NCBI GenBank assembly: GCA_016765255.1
Contig: JAESQI010000209.1
Location: 1-6,652 of the forward strand
Reading direction: 5' to 3'
Length of the DNA: 6,652 bases
Source: Robiginitomaculum sp.
GTDB taxonomy: Bacteria; Pseudomonadota; Alphaproteobacteria; Caulobacterales; Maricaulaceae
The translations under genes and the position numbers were made by a program. Of the stretch, positions 1 to 5,715 are shown in pieces; the stretch's first letter is position 1; each line of letters opens with the position of its first letter. The notes under the pieces are model-generated. The model ran no database searches. It was not told the origin of the DNA and was given only the letters and a program-made list of their open reading frames with translations.

Positions 1-164
1 ATATGCAATCCGTCAGCAATATCCGCAATAACGTCATAGGCGATCTGTTTCGTCGCGGCCTTTTTATAGATGCGTTCGCCGAGTTTGGCTCTAAATCCAG
101 ATTTGGATAATATGAGCAGGATGAGCAGAGCGACTACAGCGCTGATAACGTATTTTAACCGCAT
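1..164 (-). CDS. N-terminus of a membrane-anchored protein, probably an MBL-fold hydrolase (partial)
   Basis: The first 54 codons of a gene that runs off the left edge. The ATG at 164-162 follows an AAGGA ribosome binding site (minus strand, 171-175) by 6 bases, so the start is well supported. The peptide begins MRLKYVISAVVALLILLILS, a short basic end and one hydrophobic segment (about residues 5-20) that fits an uncleaved signal anchor, followed by a basic amphipathic stretch. The last visible residues, IADIADGLH, resemble the entry to the first beta strand of alphaproteobacterial MBL-fold metallohydrolases, where a GLH-type motif precedes a CGTGSP-like turn. The metal-binding HxHxDH motif would lie outside the window, so the family is inferred from recall of similar N-termini. 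It could be another membrane-anchored hydrolase. The gene itself is secure; the product is tentative. Confidence 0.6.
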   Translation of the reverse strand, partial: MRLKYVISAVVALLILLILSKSGFRAKLGERIYKKAATKQIAYDVIADIADGLH

Positions 165-170
165 AATAAG

Positions 171-175
171 TCCTT
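171..175 (-). promoter_or_regulatory. Ribosome binding site of the left-edge gene
   Basis: The minus strand reads AAGGA six bases before the ATG at 164-162. This strong Shine-Dalgarno match fixes the start of the partial gene at the left edge. Confidence 0.7.
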
Positions 176-191
176 TGATAATAATTTGGTT

Positions 192-214
192 GGGGCGGGC
201 CAAACAACCGCCCC
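192..214. other. GC-rich hairpin between the peroxiredoxin remnant and the left-edge gene
   Basis: GGGGCGG (192-198) and CCGCCCC (208-214) form a perfect 7-bp stem around a 9-base loop. No T-run follows on either strand, so it is not a textbook intrinsic terminator. On the minus strand it ends 27 bases before the ATG of the left-edge gene, so it could be an attenuator or leader structure of that gene, or a degenerate terminator of the lost peroxiredoxin gene. The stem is directly visible; its role is inference. Confidence 0.4.
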
Positions 215-264
215 GTTAATGAGTCCACTACCTAATAGTGTCTGTCCGGGGAAATCAAGACATG

Positions 265-288
265 CCCTAATTCACTCTGTCCCTAATT
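265..288. repeat. Short direct repeat CCCTAATT x2
   Basis: CCCTAATT occurs at 265-272 and again at 281-288, a 16-base period. The second copy covers the stop codon of the peroxiredoxin remnant (283-285). The TCACTCTGTCCCTAA-type wording between them is reminiscent of REP-like scatter sequences, but two short copies are weak evidence. It could be chance. Confidence 0.3.
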
Positions 289-443
289 TACATCTGTAAA
301 GCGCAAATATGGGCGGATTTCTTCAAATCCTTGCGGGAATTTTTTATGAGCGTCAGCATTGCTAACAGACGGCGGGATAATCACTTTATCACCAAGCTGC
401 CAATCGGCTGGCGTAGCGATGCCGTTCTTATCGCCAGTTTGGC
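283..443 (-). pseudogene. C-terminal remnant of a 1-Cys (Prx6-type) peroxiredoxin
   Basis: On the minus strand, codons from about 443 down to a TAG at 283-285 read a family-typical peroxiredoxin end: TGDKNGIATPADWQLGDK, then VIIPPSVSNADAHKKF, then PYLRFTDVN. The ATPADW, VIIPPSVSN and PYLR elements are hallmarks of the C-terminal dimerisation region of 1-Cys peroxiredoxins, which reduce hydrogen peroxide and organic peroxides. Only about 50 of roughly 210-220 residues remain. The thioredoxin-fold core and the N-terminal peroxidatic Cys (PVCTTE-type motif) are gone. The same frame meets a TAA at 466-468 and has no plausible start with a ribosome site. Beyond about 438 the DNA makes better sense on the other strand as the OxyR helix-turn-helix. 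It is therefore a nonfunctional relic cut by a deletion. Confidence 0.75.
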
Positions 444-1301
444 AAAGCGGCCAAAGCTTGCCATGTTAGTCAACCGACATTATCGAGCCAGATCATAAAG
501 CTGGAATCCGAATTGGGGGTTGCAATTTTTGAACGCATGCGCGGTTCTGTGCGCCTTACAAAAGCTGGCGCGGATATTGTTGACAAAGCCGAGCTGGCCA
601 AACAGGCGGCGCAGGACATAAAGGCAATTGCGAAAGCTCATAGTGATCCATTTGCAGGCGAACTTGCTCTGGGCGTAATCCCAACGATTGGGCCATTTTT
701 ATTGCCGTATTTTTCAAAACTATTGGTGGACACATTCCCAAAATTGCGACTTGCCTATATTGAAGACACAACGGACCGTTTGACCGAGCAATTATTATCG
801 GGTGATTTGGACGCGGCGATTTTGGCAACATTGCCTATGGATGATGCATTGATATGCACGCTGCTTTATGATGAGCGGTTTCATATCGCGATGCCAAAAG
901 TGCATGATCTGTGACGTTAAAAACAAATCAGCCTTGTAGACTTGGAGCACGAAAAACTATTGCTCTTAACTGACGGGCATTGTCTACGCGACCAAACCTT
1001 GTCTGTATGCTCGCGGGTGGTCACTGATAGCACGATACGGGCGACGAGCCTTGATACATTGCTAGGTTTGGTGGCGGGCGGTCACGGGATCACCCTGATA
1101 CCGACCCTTGCGATTCGCGAGGCATGGATGTCAGAAATAGGTGTGGTTGTGCGGCCCATTTCTGAAGTGAGAGCACACCGTAAGATAAATCTCACCGTCC
1201 GTAAATCCAATTTACGGCCAGAGTTAATCGACGCGCTTGGTCAGCTTATATTGGCGGAACTGCCTGATAAAAGCGCGAAGAAATTCAAGAAAATCAAATA
1301 G
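435..1301 (+). pseudogene. oxyR: OxyR-type LysR regulator, N-terminally truncated with two in-frame stops
   Basis: The plus-strand frame from about 435 reads FGKAAKACHVSQPTLSSQI, the recognition part of a LysR winged helix-turn-helix, then LESELGVAIFER and the LysR substrate-binding domain. It closes with a TAG at 1299-1301. The peroxide-sensing loop reads DGHCLRDQTLSVCS; its two cysteines (codons 981-983 and 1008-1010) have the 9-residue spacing of E. coli OxyR Cys199/Cys208, followed by RATSLDTLLGLVAGG as in OxyR. OxyR activates peroxide-defence genes when this pair is oxidised. Two lesions make it a pseudogene. The first ~20 residues are missing, with a TAG at 414-416 and no ATG, GTG or TTG before 513. 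The middle carries TGA (912-914) and TAA (918-920), two codons apart, with homology continuing in the same frame on both sides. The basic tail KSAKKFKKIK is an oddity. The relic is otherwise well preserved, which suggests recent loss. Confidence 0.85.
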
Positions 1302-1322
1302 CCCCTATTGACTTAAGGCTGA

Positions 1323-1350
1323 TTGCAAATTGCTGAAGTGTTCATATGAT
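1323..1350 (+). promoter_or_regulatory. Candidate sigma-70-type promoter in the decay zone
   Basis: TTGCAA (1323-1328), a 16-base spacer and TATGAT (1345-1350) form a reasonable -35/-10 pair in the AT-rich gap between the oxyR relic and the propeller fragment. It points toward the fragment starting near 1401. No intact gene lies downstream on this strand before the antisense of the paraoxonase gene, so if it is active its transcript would run antisense to the 3' end of that gene. This is inference from consensus only. Confidence 0.3.
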
Positions 1351-1400
1351 ACAATGCTTTCAATCAGTATTTAATGTGAAAATAAACAAAACGGGATTGA

Positions 1401-1622
1401 GTTGACATGGGTGCTGGCAAGGCGGGGCAGTTTGAAACCGTGCTTGAAAATTTACCTGCCGTGCCAGACGGAATGGATCGTGATCATCAGGGAAGAATAT
1501 GGATTGGTATGCTCAAACAAAGATCGGCGACCATTGATAAAATTCACCAAAACCCTTGGGTGAAGCATTTTCTTTTGCGGTTGCCGTCCACGTGGATGCC
1601 AGTTTCAAAAGGCACAAGTGTT
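1401..1622 (+). pseudogene. Internal fragment of a strictosidine-synthase/SMP-30-like beta-propeller
   Basis: The plus frame reads GAGKAGQFETVLENLPAVPD, then GMDRDHQGRIWIGMLKQRSA, then HQNPWVKHFLLRLPS. The order KAGQ...E.F..NLP..PDG...D..GR.WIG......S..D..H..PW.K recalls the late blades of bacterial strictosidine-synthase-like proteins of the SMP-30/gluconolactonase superfamily, which hydrolyse lactones or esters or serve unknown roles. A TGA at 1398-1400 stops the frame just upstream, so the first two thirds of a normal ~300-380-residue protein are absent. After about 1622 the frame only reads the antisense of the paraoxonase gene, up to a stop at 1734-1736. An ATG at 1407-1409 exists but has no good ribosome site. 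I call it a fragment. A small real peptide of up to 109 residues cannot be excluded. Confidence 0.5.
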
Positions 1623-1628
1623 CTCGCC

Positions 1629-2669
1629 CTAAGGCAAAGGACATACCAAGACATGGCCGTCAAAAACGGCGCCTATGACCAATTTATTATTGTGAACCGC
1701 CCCGACACTCGACCCGTTAATCTCTCCTTGCGTTGAGATAAATACATCTTCGGTTTTTCCTGTTTTGTGATCTATTTTTATAATGTGAGACGGCGCGGTA
1801 TTGCTCTCGTCTTTTGCGTGAGCCAAAAACTCAAACACTTTACTGTGCCCGCCAACCCATAAATCACCATTTAGATCTATATCTATGTTATCTGGTGCAG
1901 TGTTGAGTTTTATGGCAGACCGTTTGGTGAGTGCGCCGCTCTCTATGTCCCGGTCAAAAACACTGATGCGGCGCTTTAAAAACTCGGAGATATATATAGT
2001 TTTTCCGTCGGGGGACGCATTGATACCGTTAGAATAGACGAGACCTTTTTTGATATACTCGCCTTTTGTTCCGTCGTAATAGACCGCACTTGCGAGAGGT
2101 AGAGCAAAATATTGTTCCAAGATATAAAGAATACCGTCTTTGTGTCCCTTATCATTTGTCGCGTAAAATTGCTTTGGGCCAACAGCATGTAGATCATTTG
2201 GCGAGAACATTTGGGCAAAGGCAATCCTGTCCAAATGGGTGAGCATACCGTCACCTCCAACCGTAAAAATTTCAACGACGTCTTTACCTGACAATAAATG
2301 ATTGATGGCAAACAGACGGGTTTCGCCGTCCTCGCCGTGCCATAAACTGATACCGTGTGGTTGAAAATCGGTCATTTGCAGTGGAGAAATGCGCGTGACC
2401 ACATTTGGATTATCAAGATTAAACGCGAAAATACCGCCTGTTTTCTCGTTGTCACTCCCGCGCCGATTGGTGGCTGAAACAAACACCGTATTTGTGGTGC
2501 GGTCAATAGCGACGTCTTCTGTCCCCGGGAATATATCAATCCGAGTACACGAGCCAGCAAGCAAAGGTTTAAGTTTTTGCAAGGCGCCAGAGAGCGGTAG
2601 CATTACCAATATTAGCCAGATGAGGAGTAGGCCAAGAATGCTGGCTACCACTAACATAAACTTTTTCAT
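1629..2669 (-). CDS. Paraoxonase (PON)-family lactonase/arylesterase, membrane-anchored
   Basis: A 346-residue six-bladed beta-propeller enzyme that probably hydrolyses lactones or aryl esters with calcium. Human PON1 (about 355 residues) aligns along its whole length. The catalytic-calcium ligands have counterparts at E51, N158 (SPNDLHAVG), N214 (SNGINASPDG) and D260/N261 (PDNIDID), and the structural-calcium positions at D52 and D159. The PON1 His115/His134 pair matches H105 (FQPHGIS) and H124 (AINH). C41 and C343 match the Cys42-Cys353 disulfide that closes the propeller. Residues 4-25 form a hydrophobic anchor without a clear cleavage site, like the retained PON1 leader, so the enzyme likely faces the periplasm. 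The ATG at 2669-2667 is chosen over a TTG seven codons upstream because AAAGGAA sits 5 bases before it. It lies 97 bases downstream of the aminotransferase on the same strand, and its stop abuts the degraded propeller fragment. The natural substrate is unknown; a quorum-signal lactone is one possibility. The family call is firm. Confidence 0.88.
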   Translation of the reverse strand: MKKFMLVVASILGLLLIWLILVMLPLSGALQKLKPLLAGSCTRIDIFPGTEDVAIDRTTNTVFVSATNRRGSDNEKTGGIFAFNLDNPNVVTRISPLQMTDFQPHGISLWHGEDGETRLFAINHLLSGKDVVEIFTVGGDGMLTHLDRIAFAQMFSPNDLHAVGPKQFYATNDKGHKDGILYILEQYFALPLASAVYYDGTKGEYIKKGLVYSNGINASPDGKTIYISEFLKRRISVFDRDIESGALTKRSAIKLNTAPDNIDIDLNGDLWVGGHSKVFEFLAHAKDESNTAPSHIIKIDHKTGKTEDVFISTQGEINGSSVGAVHNNKLVIGAVFDGHVLVCPLP

Positions 2670-2674
2670 AACCG

Positions 2675-2681
2675 TTCCTTT
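2675..2681 (-). promoter_or_regulatory. Ribosome binding site deciding the paraoxonase start
   Basis: AAAGGAA on the minus strand ends 5 bases before the ATG at 2669-2667. It lies inside the longer frame that opens with TTG at 2690, so the ATG, which leads directly into the hydrophobic anchor, is the better start. Confidence 0.7.
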
Positions 2682-2732
2682 GCACTGCAATAAACTATGG
2701 GGCGGTTATTATGTATTCCGAGCCATACCAAT

Positions 2733-2755
2733 ATGTGGTGTGTAACACATGTGGT
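2733..2755. promoter_or_regulatory. Candidate operator upstream of the paraoxonase gene
   Basis: ATGTGGT occurs at 2733-2739 and 2749-2755, a 16-base direct repeat. Between the copies lies the inverted repeat TGTGT-A-ACACA (2739-2749), and CACATGTG (2746-2753) is a perfect 8-base palindrome. This dense symmetry lies 64-86 bases upstream of the paraoxonase ATG, where a regulator could bind. No regulator is assigned, and it could be chance or 3' UTR sequence of the aminotransferase. Confidence 0.3.
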
Positions 2756-2764
2756 CACTATATC

Positions 2765-3958
2765 CTAAAGCACAGCTAAAATACAATTTGATAAACGGTC
2801 AATGGTTTCGTCCCGCGCGCCCGCAATATTGATCCGTCCCGAGTTTAGCAAATATACGGAATGTTCGGAGCGGAGTTTTAGGACTTGCTCTGGGCTGATG
2901 GGGAGAAGGGAAAACATACCTTTTTGCGCCGCTAATGCTCGGGCCATTTGCTGTGCGCCTTGCACGGAAAGAGCGTCCGCCAAAGTTGTGCGAAGACCAC
3001 TCATCCGTTGGCGCATATCTTCAAGCTCGGTCATCCATTCTAAGCGAAGTTCAGGAGTGTTGAGTATTTTGGCCACAAGAGCCGCGCCGTGATCTGGCGG
3101 CATGGAAATCATCTTGCGCATAGTCAGCCCGATTTGGCCATGACACAACTCGGCATCCTTTGGCGTTTTTGCCAATGCACAGACAAGACCCGTGCGCTCT
3201 CGATAGAGGCCAAAGTTTTTGGAACATGACGCAGCTAAAATAAGTTCTGGGCATTTATCCGCGAGTAATCGCAGGCCGTAAGCATCTTCCTCAAGCCCGT
3301 CGCCCAGCCCAGCATAAGCAAGGTCAACAAATGGCACGAGGTTTTTTTCGGGCAGTATTTCCGCCACCACGCCCCATTGTTCCTTGTTAAGGTCGGCCCC
3401 TGTTGGGTTATGGCAACACCCATGGAGAAGAACAACGTCACCAGCCACGGCGTCTGCCCTGAGGGTTGTGCACATGGCGTCAAATTCAATGTCTTGGGTT
3501 TCTTTATTGTAATAGGGGTAGGGCTTGATTTCGAGACCAGTGGATCCCAATAGGGGTTGGTGATTGGCCCAAGTTGGTGTGCTGACCCAAATTCGTGCCT
3601 TCGAATTGGCCAATTTGATCAACTCCCCTCCAAGACGCAGAGCACCCGAACCGCCCGCAGATTGCGCCATGGCCAAACGGCCAGAGGTCATCGCGGCGCT
3701 ATTCTTCCCAAACATGAGCTCTGCAAATAATTGGTTAAATTGCGGATTACCGTGAATACCAATATATTTTTTGCTTGTTTCTTCGGCAGCCCATAGTTTT
3801 TCCGCCTTTTTGACAGATGTCATTACGGGGGTCGCCCCCATTTCGTTTTGGTAAATGCCAACGCCCAAATCAATTTTATCAGGGTTGGTGTCAGCAGCCG
3901 CAAGTTTTATCAAGCTAATAATCGCATCGGGAGCGGTGAGGGATAAGGTTTCAAACAT
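2765..3958 (-). CDS. Aspartate/aromatic aminotransferase (AspC/TyrB type)
   Basis: A 397-residue pyridoxal-phosphate enzyme of aminotransferase class I, moving amino groups between aspartate or aromatic amino acids and 2-oxoglutarate in the cytoplasm. E. coli AspC has 396 residues and aligns end to end, from MFE at the start to a final AVL. The Schiff-base lysine is K247 in SCSKNFGLYRERTG. Cofactor contacts match W130 (TPTWANH), N184 (HNPTG), D212 and Y215 (VDLAYAG), and R255. R375 in SGRINIAG matches Arg386, which binds the substrate alpha-carboxylate. R281 in MRKMISMPPDHGA aligns with Arg292, which binds the side-chain carboxylate, so dicarboxylate substrates are expected. The second ATG (3958) is preferred over the one at 3964 because AAGAG (3965-3969) is 6 bases from it and abuts the first. 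The gene is divergent from the AGCS transporter. Sequence alone does not separate aspartate from aromatic preference. Confidence 0.93.
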   Translation of the reverse strand: MFETLSLTAPDAIISLIKLAAADTNPDKIDLGVGIYQNEMGATPVMTSVKKAEKLWAAEETSKKYIGIHGNPQFNQLFAELMFGKNSAAMTSGRLAMAQSAGGSGALRLGGELIKLANSKARIWVSTPTWANHQPLLGSTGLEIKPYPYYNKETQDIEFDAMCTTLRADAVAGDVVLLHGCCHNPTGADLNKEQWGVVAEILPEKNLVPFVDLAYAGLGDGLEEDAYGLRLLADKCPELILAASCSKNFGLYRERTGLVCALAKTPKDAELCHGQIGLTMRKMISMPPDHGAALVAKILNTPELRLEWMTELEDMRQRMSGLRTTLADALSVQGAQQMARALAAQKGMFSLLPISPEQVLKLRSEHSVYLLNSGRINIAGARDETIDRLSNCILAVL

Positions 3959-3964
3959 GAGCAT

Positions 3965-3969
3965 CTCTT
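3965..3969 (-). promoter_or_regulatory. Ribosome binding site deciding the aminotransferase start
   Basis: AAGAG on the minus strand lies directly against the ATG at 3964-3962 but 6 bases from the ATG at 3958-3956. The spacing favours the second ATG and gives the MFE start seen in E. coli AspC. Confidence 0.55.
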
Positions 3970-4017
3970 GGCGTGAGTAAAATTTTTCCTATCGCATTTT
4001 TTTGGGTTTGAAAAGGC

Positions 4018-4045
4018 TTGAAGACTAGATAGGCTCACATAATAG
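4018..4045 (+). promoter_or_regulatory. Candidate promoter of the AGCS symporter gene
   Basis: TTGAAG (4018-4023), a 16-base spacer and TAATAG (4040-4045) resemble a sigma-70 promoter pointing toward the symporter. It would give a leader of about 70 bases before the ATG at 4120. Its -10 box overlaps the candidate -10 of the opposite promoter. Consensus match only. Confidence 0.35.
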
Positions 4046-4067
4046 ACATTTTCCCTTTGCAAGCCAA
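4039..4067 (-). promoter_or_regulatory. Candidate promoter of the aminotransferase gene
   Basis: The minus strand reads TTGGCT (4067-4062), a 17-base spacer and TATTAT (4044-4039), a fair sigma-70 match. It would give a leader of about 75 bases before the ATG at 3958. It shares its -10 region with the plus-strand candidate, so the two directions may compete for polymerase. Consensus match only. Confidence 0.35.
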
Positions 4068-4103
4068 GTTATTGCCCTTATGGTCTGAAAAAAATATAAT
4101 AAT

Positions 4104-4109
4104 AGGGGA
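4104..4109 (+). promoter_or_regulatory. Ribosome binding site of the AGCS symporter gene
   Basis: AGGGGA ends 10 bases before the ATG at 4120. The spacing is slightly long but acceptable. It supports that ATG over the upstream TTG at 4057, which has no ribosome site. Confidence 0.55.
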
Positions 4110-4119
4110 ATTTCAAAAC

Positions 4120-5640
4120 ATGCAAATATTTACCAATATGATGGTCGGGGCGGTAGACCCTAGTTTTCCAGCTTGGGAGGCGTTTAAAAATAGCATCACC
4201 TCATTTAGTAACTTTTTGTGGAATGGGCCACTCACTATTCTCTTGTTGGGGACAGGGCTGTTTTTGACAGTTGTGACCATGGGGATATGTCTGTGTCGTG
4301 TGCCGTCCTCTTTTAAAATGATGTTTGAAAAACATGATAATAAGGGTGAAGGTGATATCACACCTTTTCAGGCACTCTCGACTGCCTTGGCTGCTACGGT
4401 GGGAACTGGCAATATTGTTGGTGTCGCCACGGCTTTGGGCATAGGGGGCCCGGGCGCGATCTTTTGGATGTGGGTCGTGGCGATTCTCGGCATCACAACA
4501 AAATATTCCGAAAGTCTCCTCGCTGTTCACTTTCGCATCAAAGATAAAAGCGGCGCAATGGCAGGCGGGCCAATGTATTATATTGAACGCGGCATGGGTA
4601 AGAAATGGAAATGGTTAGCCATACTCTTTGCGTGCGGCGCTTTATTTGCCGCCTTTGTGACGGGCAATATGATCCAAGCCAATGCGGTTGCGTCTGCGGT
4701 TAACAAGGCCACGCCAAATATGTTTGGTGGGGCTGGTATGCATACCTATATTACTGGCGCTGTACTTGCTGTTGCGACTTTCGTTGTGATTGTTGGCGGC
4801 ATTAAAGGCATTGGACGGGTTGCGGCCAAATTGATCCCGACTATGGCGGTTATTTATATTTTACTCGCCGCGTTTATTATTATCGCCAATTATAAAGCTG
4901 TACCAGGTGCCTTCCACGATATCTTTAGTTTCGCGTGGAACGGGAAAGCTGCCACGGGCGGGTTTGTCGGCGCTATGGTCATTGCCGCCATTCGAGCAGG
5001 TGTGGCGCGAGGACTTTTCTCCAACGAAGCGGGGCAAGGGTCTGCACCTATGGCCCACGCAGCGGCAACCATTAAAGACCCTGTCACTCAGGCCCGTATC
5101 GCCATGCTAGGTACGGTCATTGACACATTGATTATTTGTACAATGACGGCCTTGGTAATCCTCACATTACCCGGTCTTGAATTTACCAGCGTAAGCGCCA
5201 TTGGCGACGGAACCTATGCAGGCTTCTCTGAAAATTCACAAACCCTGTCTTTGGCAATTTACGAAGGTGTTGCCATGTCAAAGGGTGAGGTGACAACCTT
5301 GACCTCTATTGCCTTTGCCAATGCCTTACCAGGCGGGGCGTGGATTATTGCCATTGCTATGGTGGTGTTTTCATTCACCACTATTCTTGGCTGGTCATAT
5401 TACGGGGAACGGGCACTTGGTTATTTGACGGGTACAACCAATTTCACTGTCTACCGGATTTTGTGGTGTGTCGCTGCGTTTGTCGGTGCGTTAATGCAAA
5501 TCGACTTTATCTGGCGACTTGGAGATGTGGCATCTGCCGCCATGACCGCGCCCAATCTGGTCGCCCTCTTGGCCTTGTCAGGTGTGGTGGTCAAATTGAC
5601 CAAAGAGTATGAAAGCAATGCCAAAGAGCTCCCAAAGTAA
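4120..5640 (+). CDS. Sodium:alanine/glycine symporter, AGCS family
   Basis: A 506-residue inner-membrane transporter of the alanine or glycine:cation symporter family (TC 2.A.25), which imports alanine or glycine with sodium. The family signature GGPGAIFWMWVVAILG is at residues 109-124, and the conserved SNEAGQGSAPMAHAAA loop is at 301-316. Other family elements are STALAATVGTGNIVGVA (87-103) and AGGPMYYIERGMG (148-160). About eleven hydrophobic segments are visible between residues 37 and 492, which fits the family, and the length is normal. The start at 4120 uses the AGGGGA site; a frame extension to a TTG at 4057 adds a polar stretch and looks spurious. The gene is divergent from the AspC-type aminotransferase, suggesting that amino-acid uptake and transamination are linked, and it is followed 24 bases on by a hairpin terminator. 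Which amino acid it carries cannot be read from the sequence. Confidence 0.93.
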   Translation: MQIFTNMMVGAVDPSFPAWEAFKNSITSFSNFLWNGPLTILLLGTGLFLTVVTMGICLCRVPSSFKMMFEKHDNKGEGDITPFQALSTALAATVGTGNIVGVATALGIGGPGAIFWMWVVAILGITTKYSESLLAVHFRIKDKSGAMAGGPMYYIERGMGKKWKWLAILFACGALFAAFVTGNMIQANAVASAVNKATPNMFGGAGMHTYITGAVLAVATFVVIVGGIKGIGRVAAKLIPTMAVIYILLAAFIIIANYKAVPGAFHDIFSFAWNGKAATGGFVGAMVIAAIRAGVARGLFSNEAGQGSAPMAHAAATIKDPVTQARIAMLGTVIDTLIICTMTALVILTLPGLEFTSVSAIGDGTYAGFSENSQTLSLAIYEGVAMSKGEVTTLTSIAFANALPGGAWIIAIAMVVFSFTTILGWSYYGERALGYLTGTTNFTVYRILWCVAAFVGALMQIDFIWRLGDVASAAMTAPNLVALLALSGVVVKLTKEYESNAKELPK

Positions 5641-5657
5641 TTTAAAAATGAGAGCAT

Positions 5658-5695
5658 AAAAAAAGCGGGGCTCGCAAAACGGGCTCCGCTTTTTT
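5658..5695. terminator. Bidirectional intrinsic terminator between convergent genes
   Basis: GCGGGGCTC (5665-5673) pairs with GGGCTCCGC (5681-5689) as a 9-bp stem with two G-T wobbles around a 7-base loop. It is followed by T6 (5690-5695) and preceded by a seven-base A-run (5658-5664), so it can work in both directions. It sits between the stop of the AGCS gene (5640) and the stop of the minus-strand repeat protein gene (5716), and probably ends both transcripts. Confidence 0.88.
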
Positions 5696-5715
5696 ATTAT
5701 ATAAAGCTAGTAGTC

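Noticed and set aside
165..191. Promoter TTGTTT-N18-TATTAT for the left-edge gene
   Set aside because: Its -10 box would sit about 15 bases before the start codon, leaving almost no room for a leader with the ribosome site.
513..914. A separate small regulator gene starting at TTG 513
   Set aside because: LysR helix-turn-helix homology extends upstream of 513 in the same frame, and the C-terminal half continues in the same frame after the stops, so this is part of one broken oxyR relic.
912..920. TGA as a recoded (selenocysteine or read-through) codon
   Set aside because: A TAA follows two codons later, the gene also lacks its N-terminus, and OxyR has no selenocysteine at this position.
942..1301. 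A free-standing 119-residue protein
   Set aside because: It is the C-terminal half of OxyR with both redox cysteines. The TTG at 942 lies inside homologous sequence and has no ribosome site.
1655..1675. Hairpin GCCGT-caaaa-ACGGC as a terminator for the propeller fragment or the paraoxonase gene
   Set aside because: It lies inside the paraoxonase coding sequence, with a 5-bp stem and no T-run after it on the relevant strand.
2389..2745. Plus-strand reading frame of 118 codons
   Set aside because: It is antisense to the N-terminal half of the paraoxonase gene and its upstream gap, with no recognisable product.
4057..4119. N-terminal extension of the AGCS symporter from a TTG
   Set aside because: No ribosome site precedes the TTG, the added residues are not family-like, and AGGGGA precedes the ATG at 4120.
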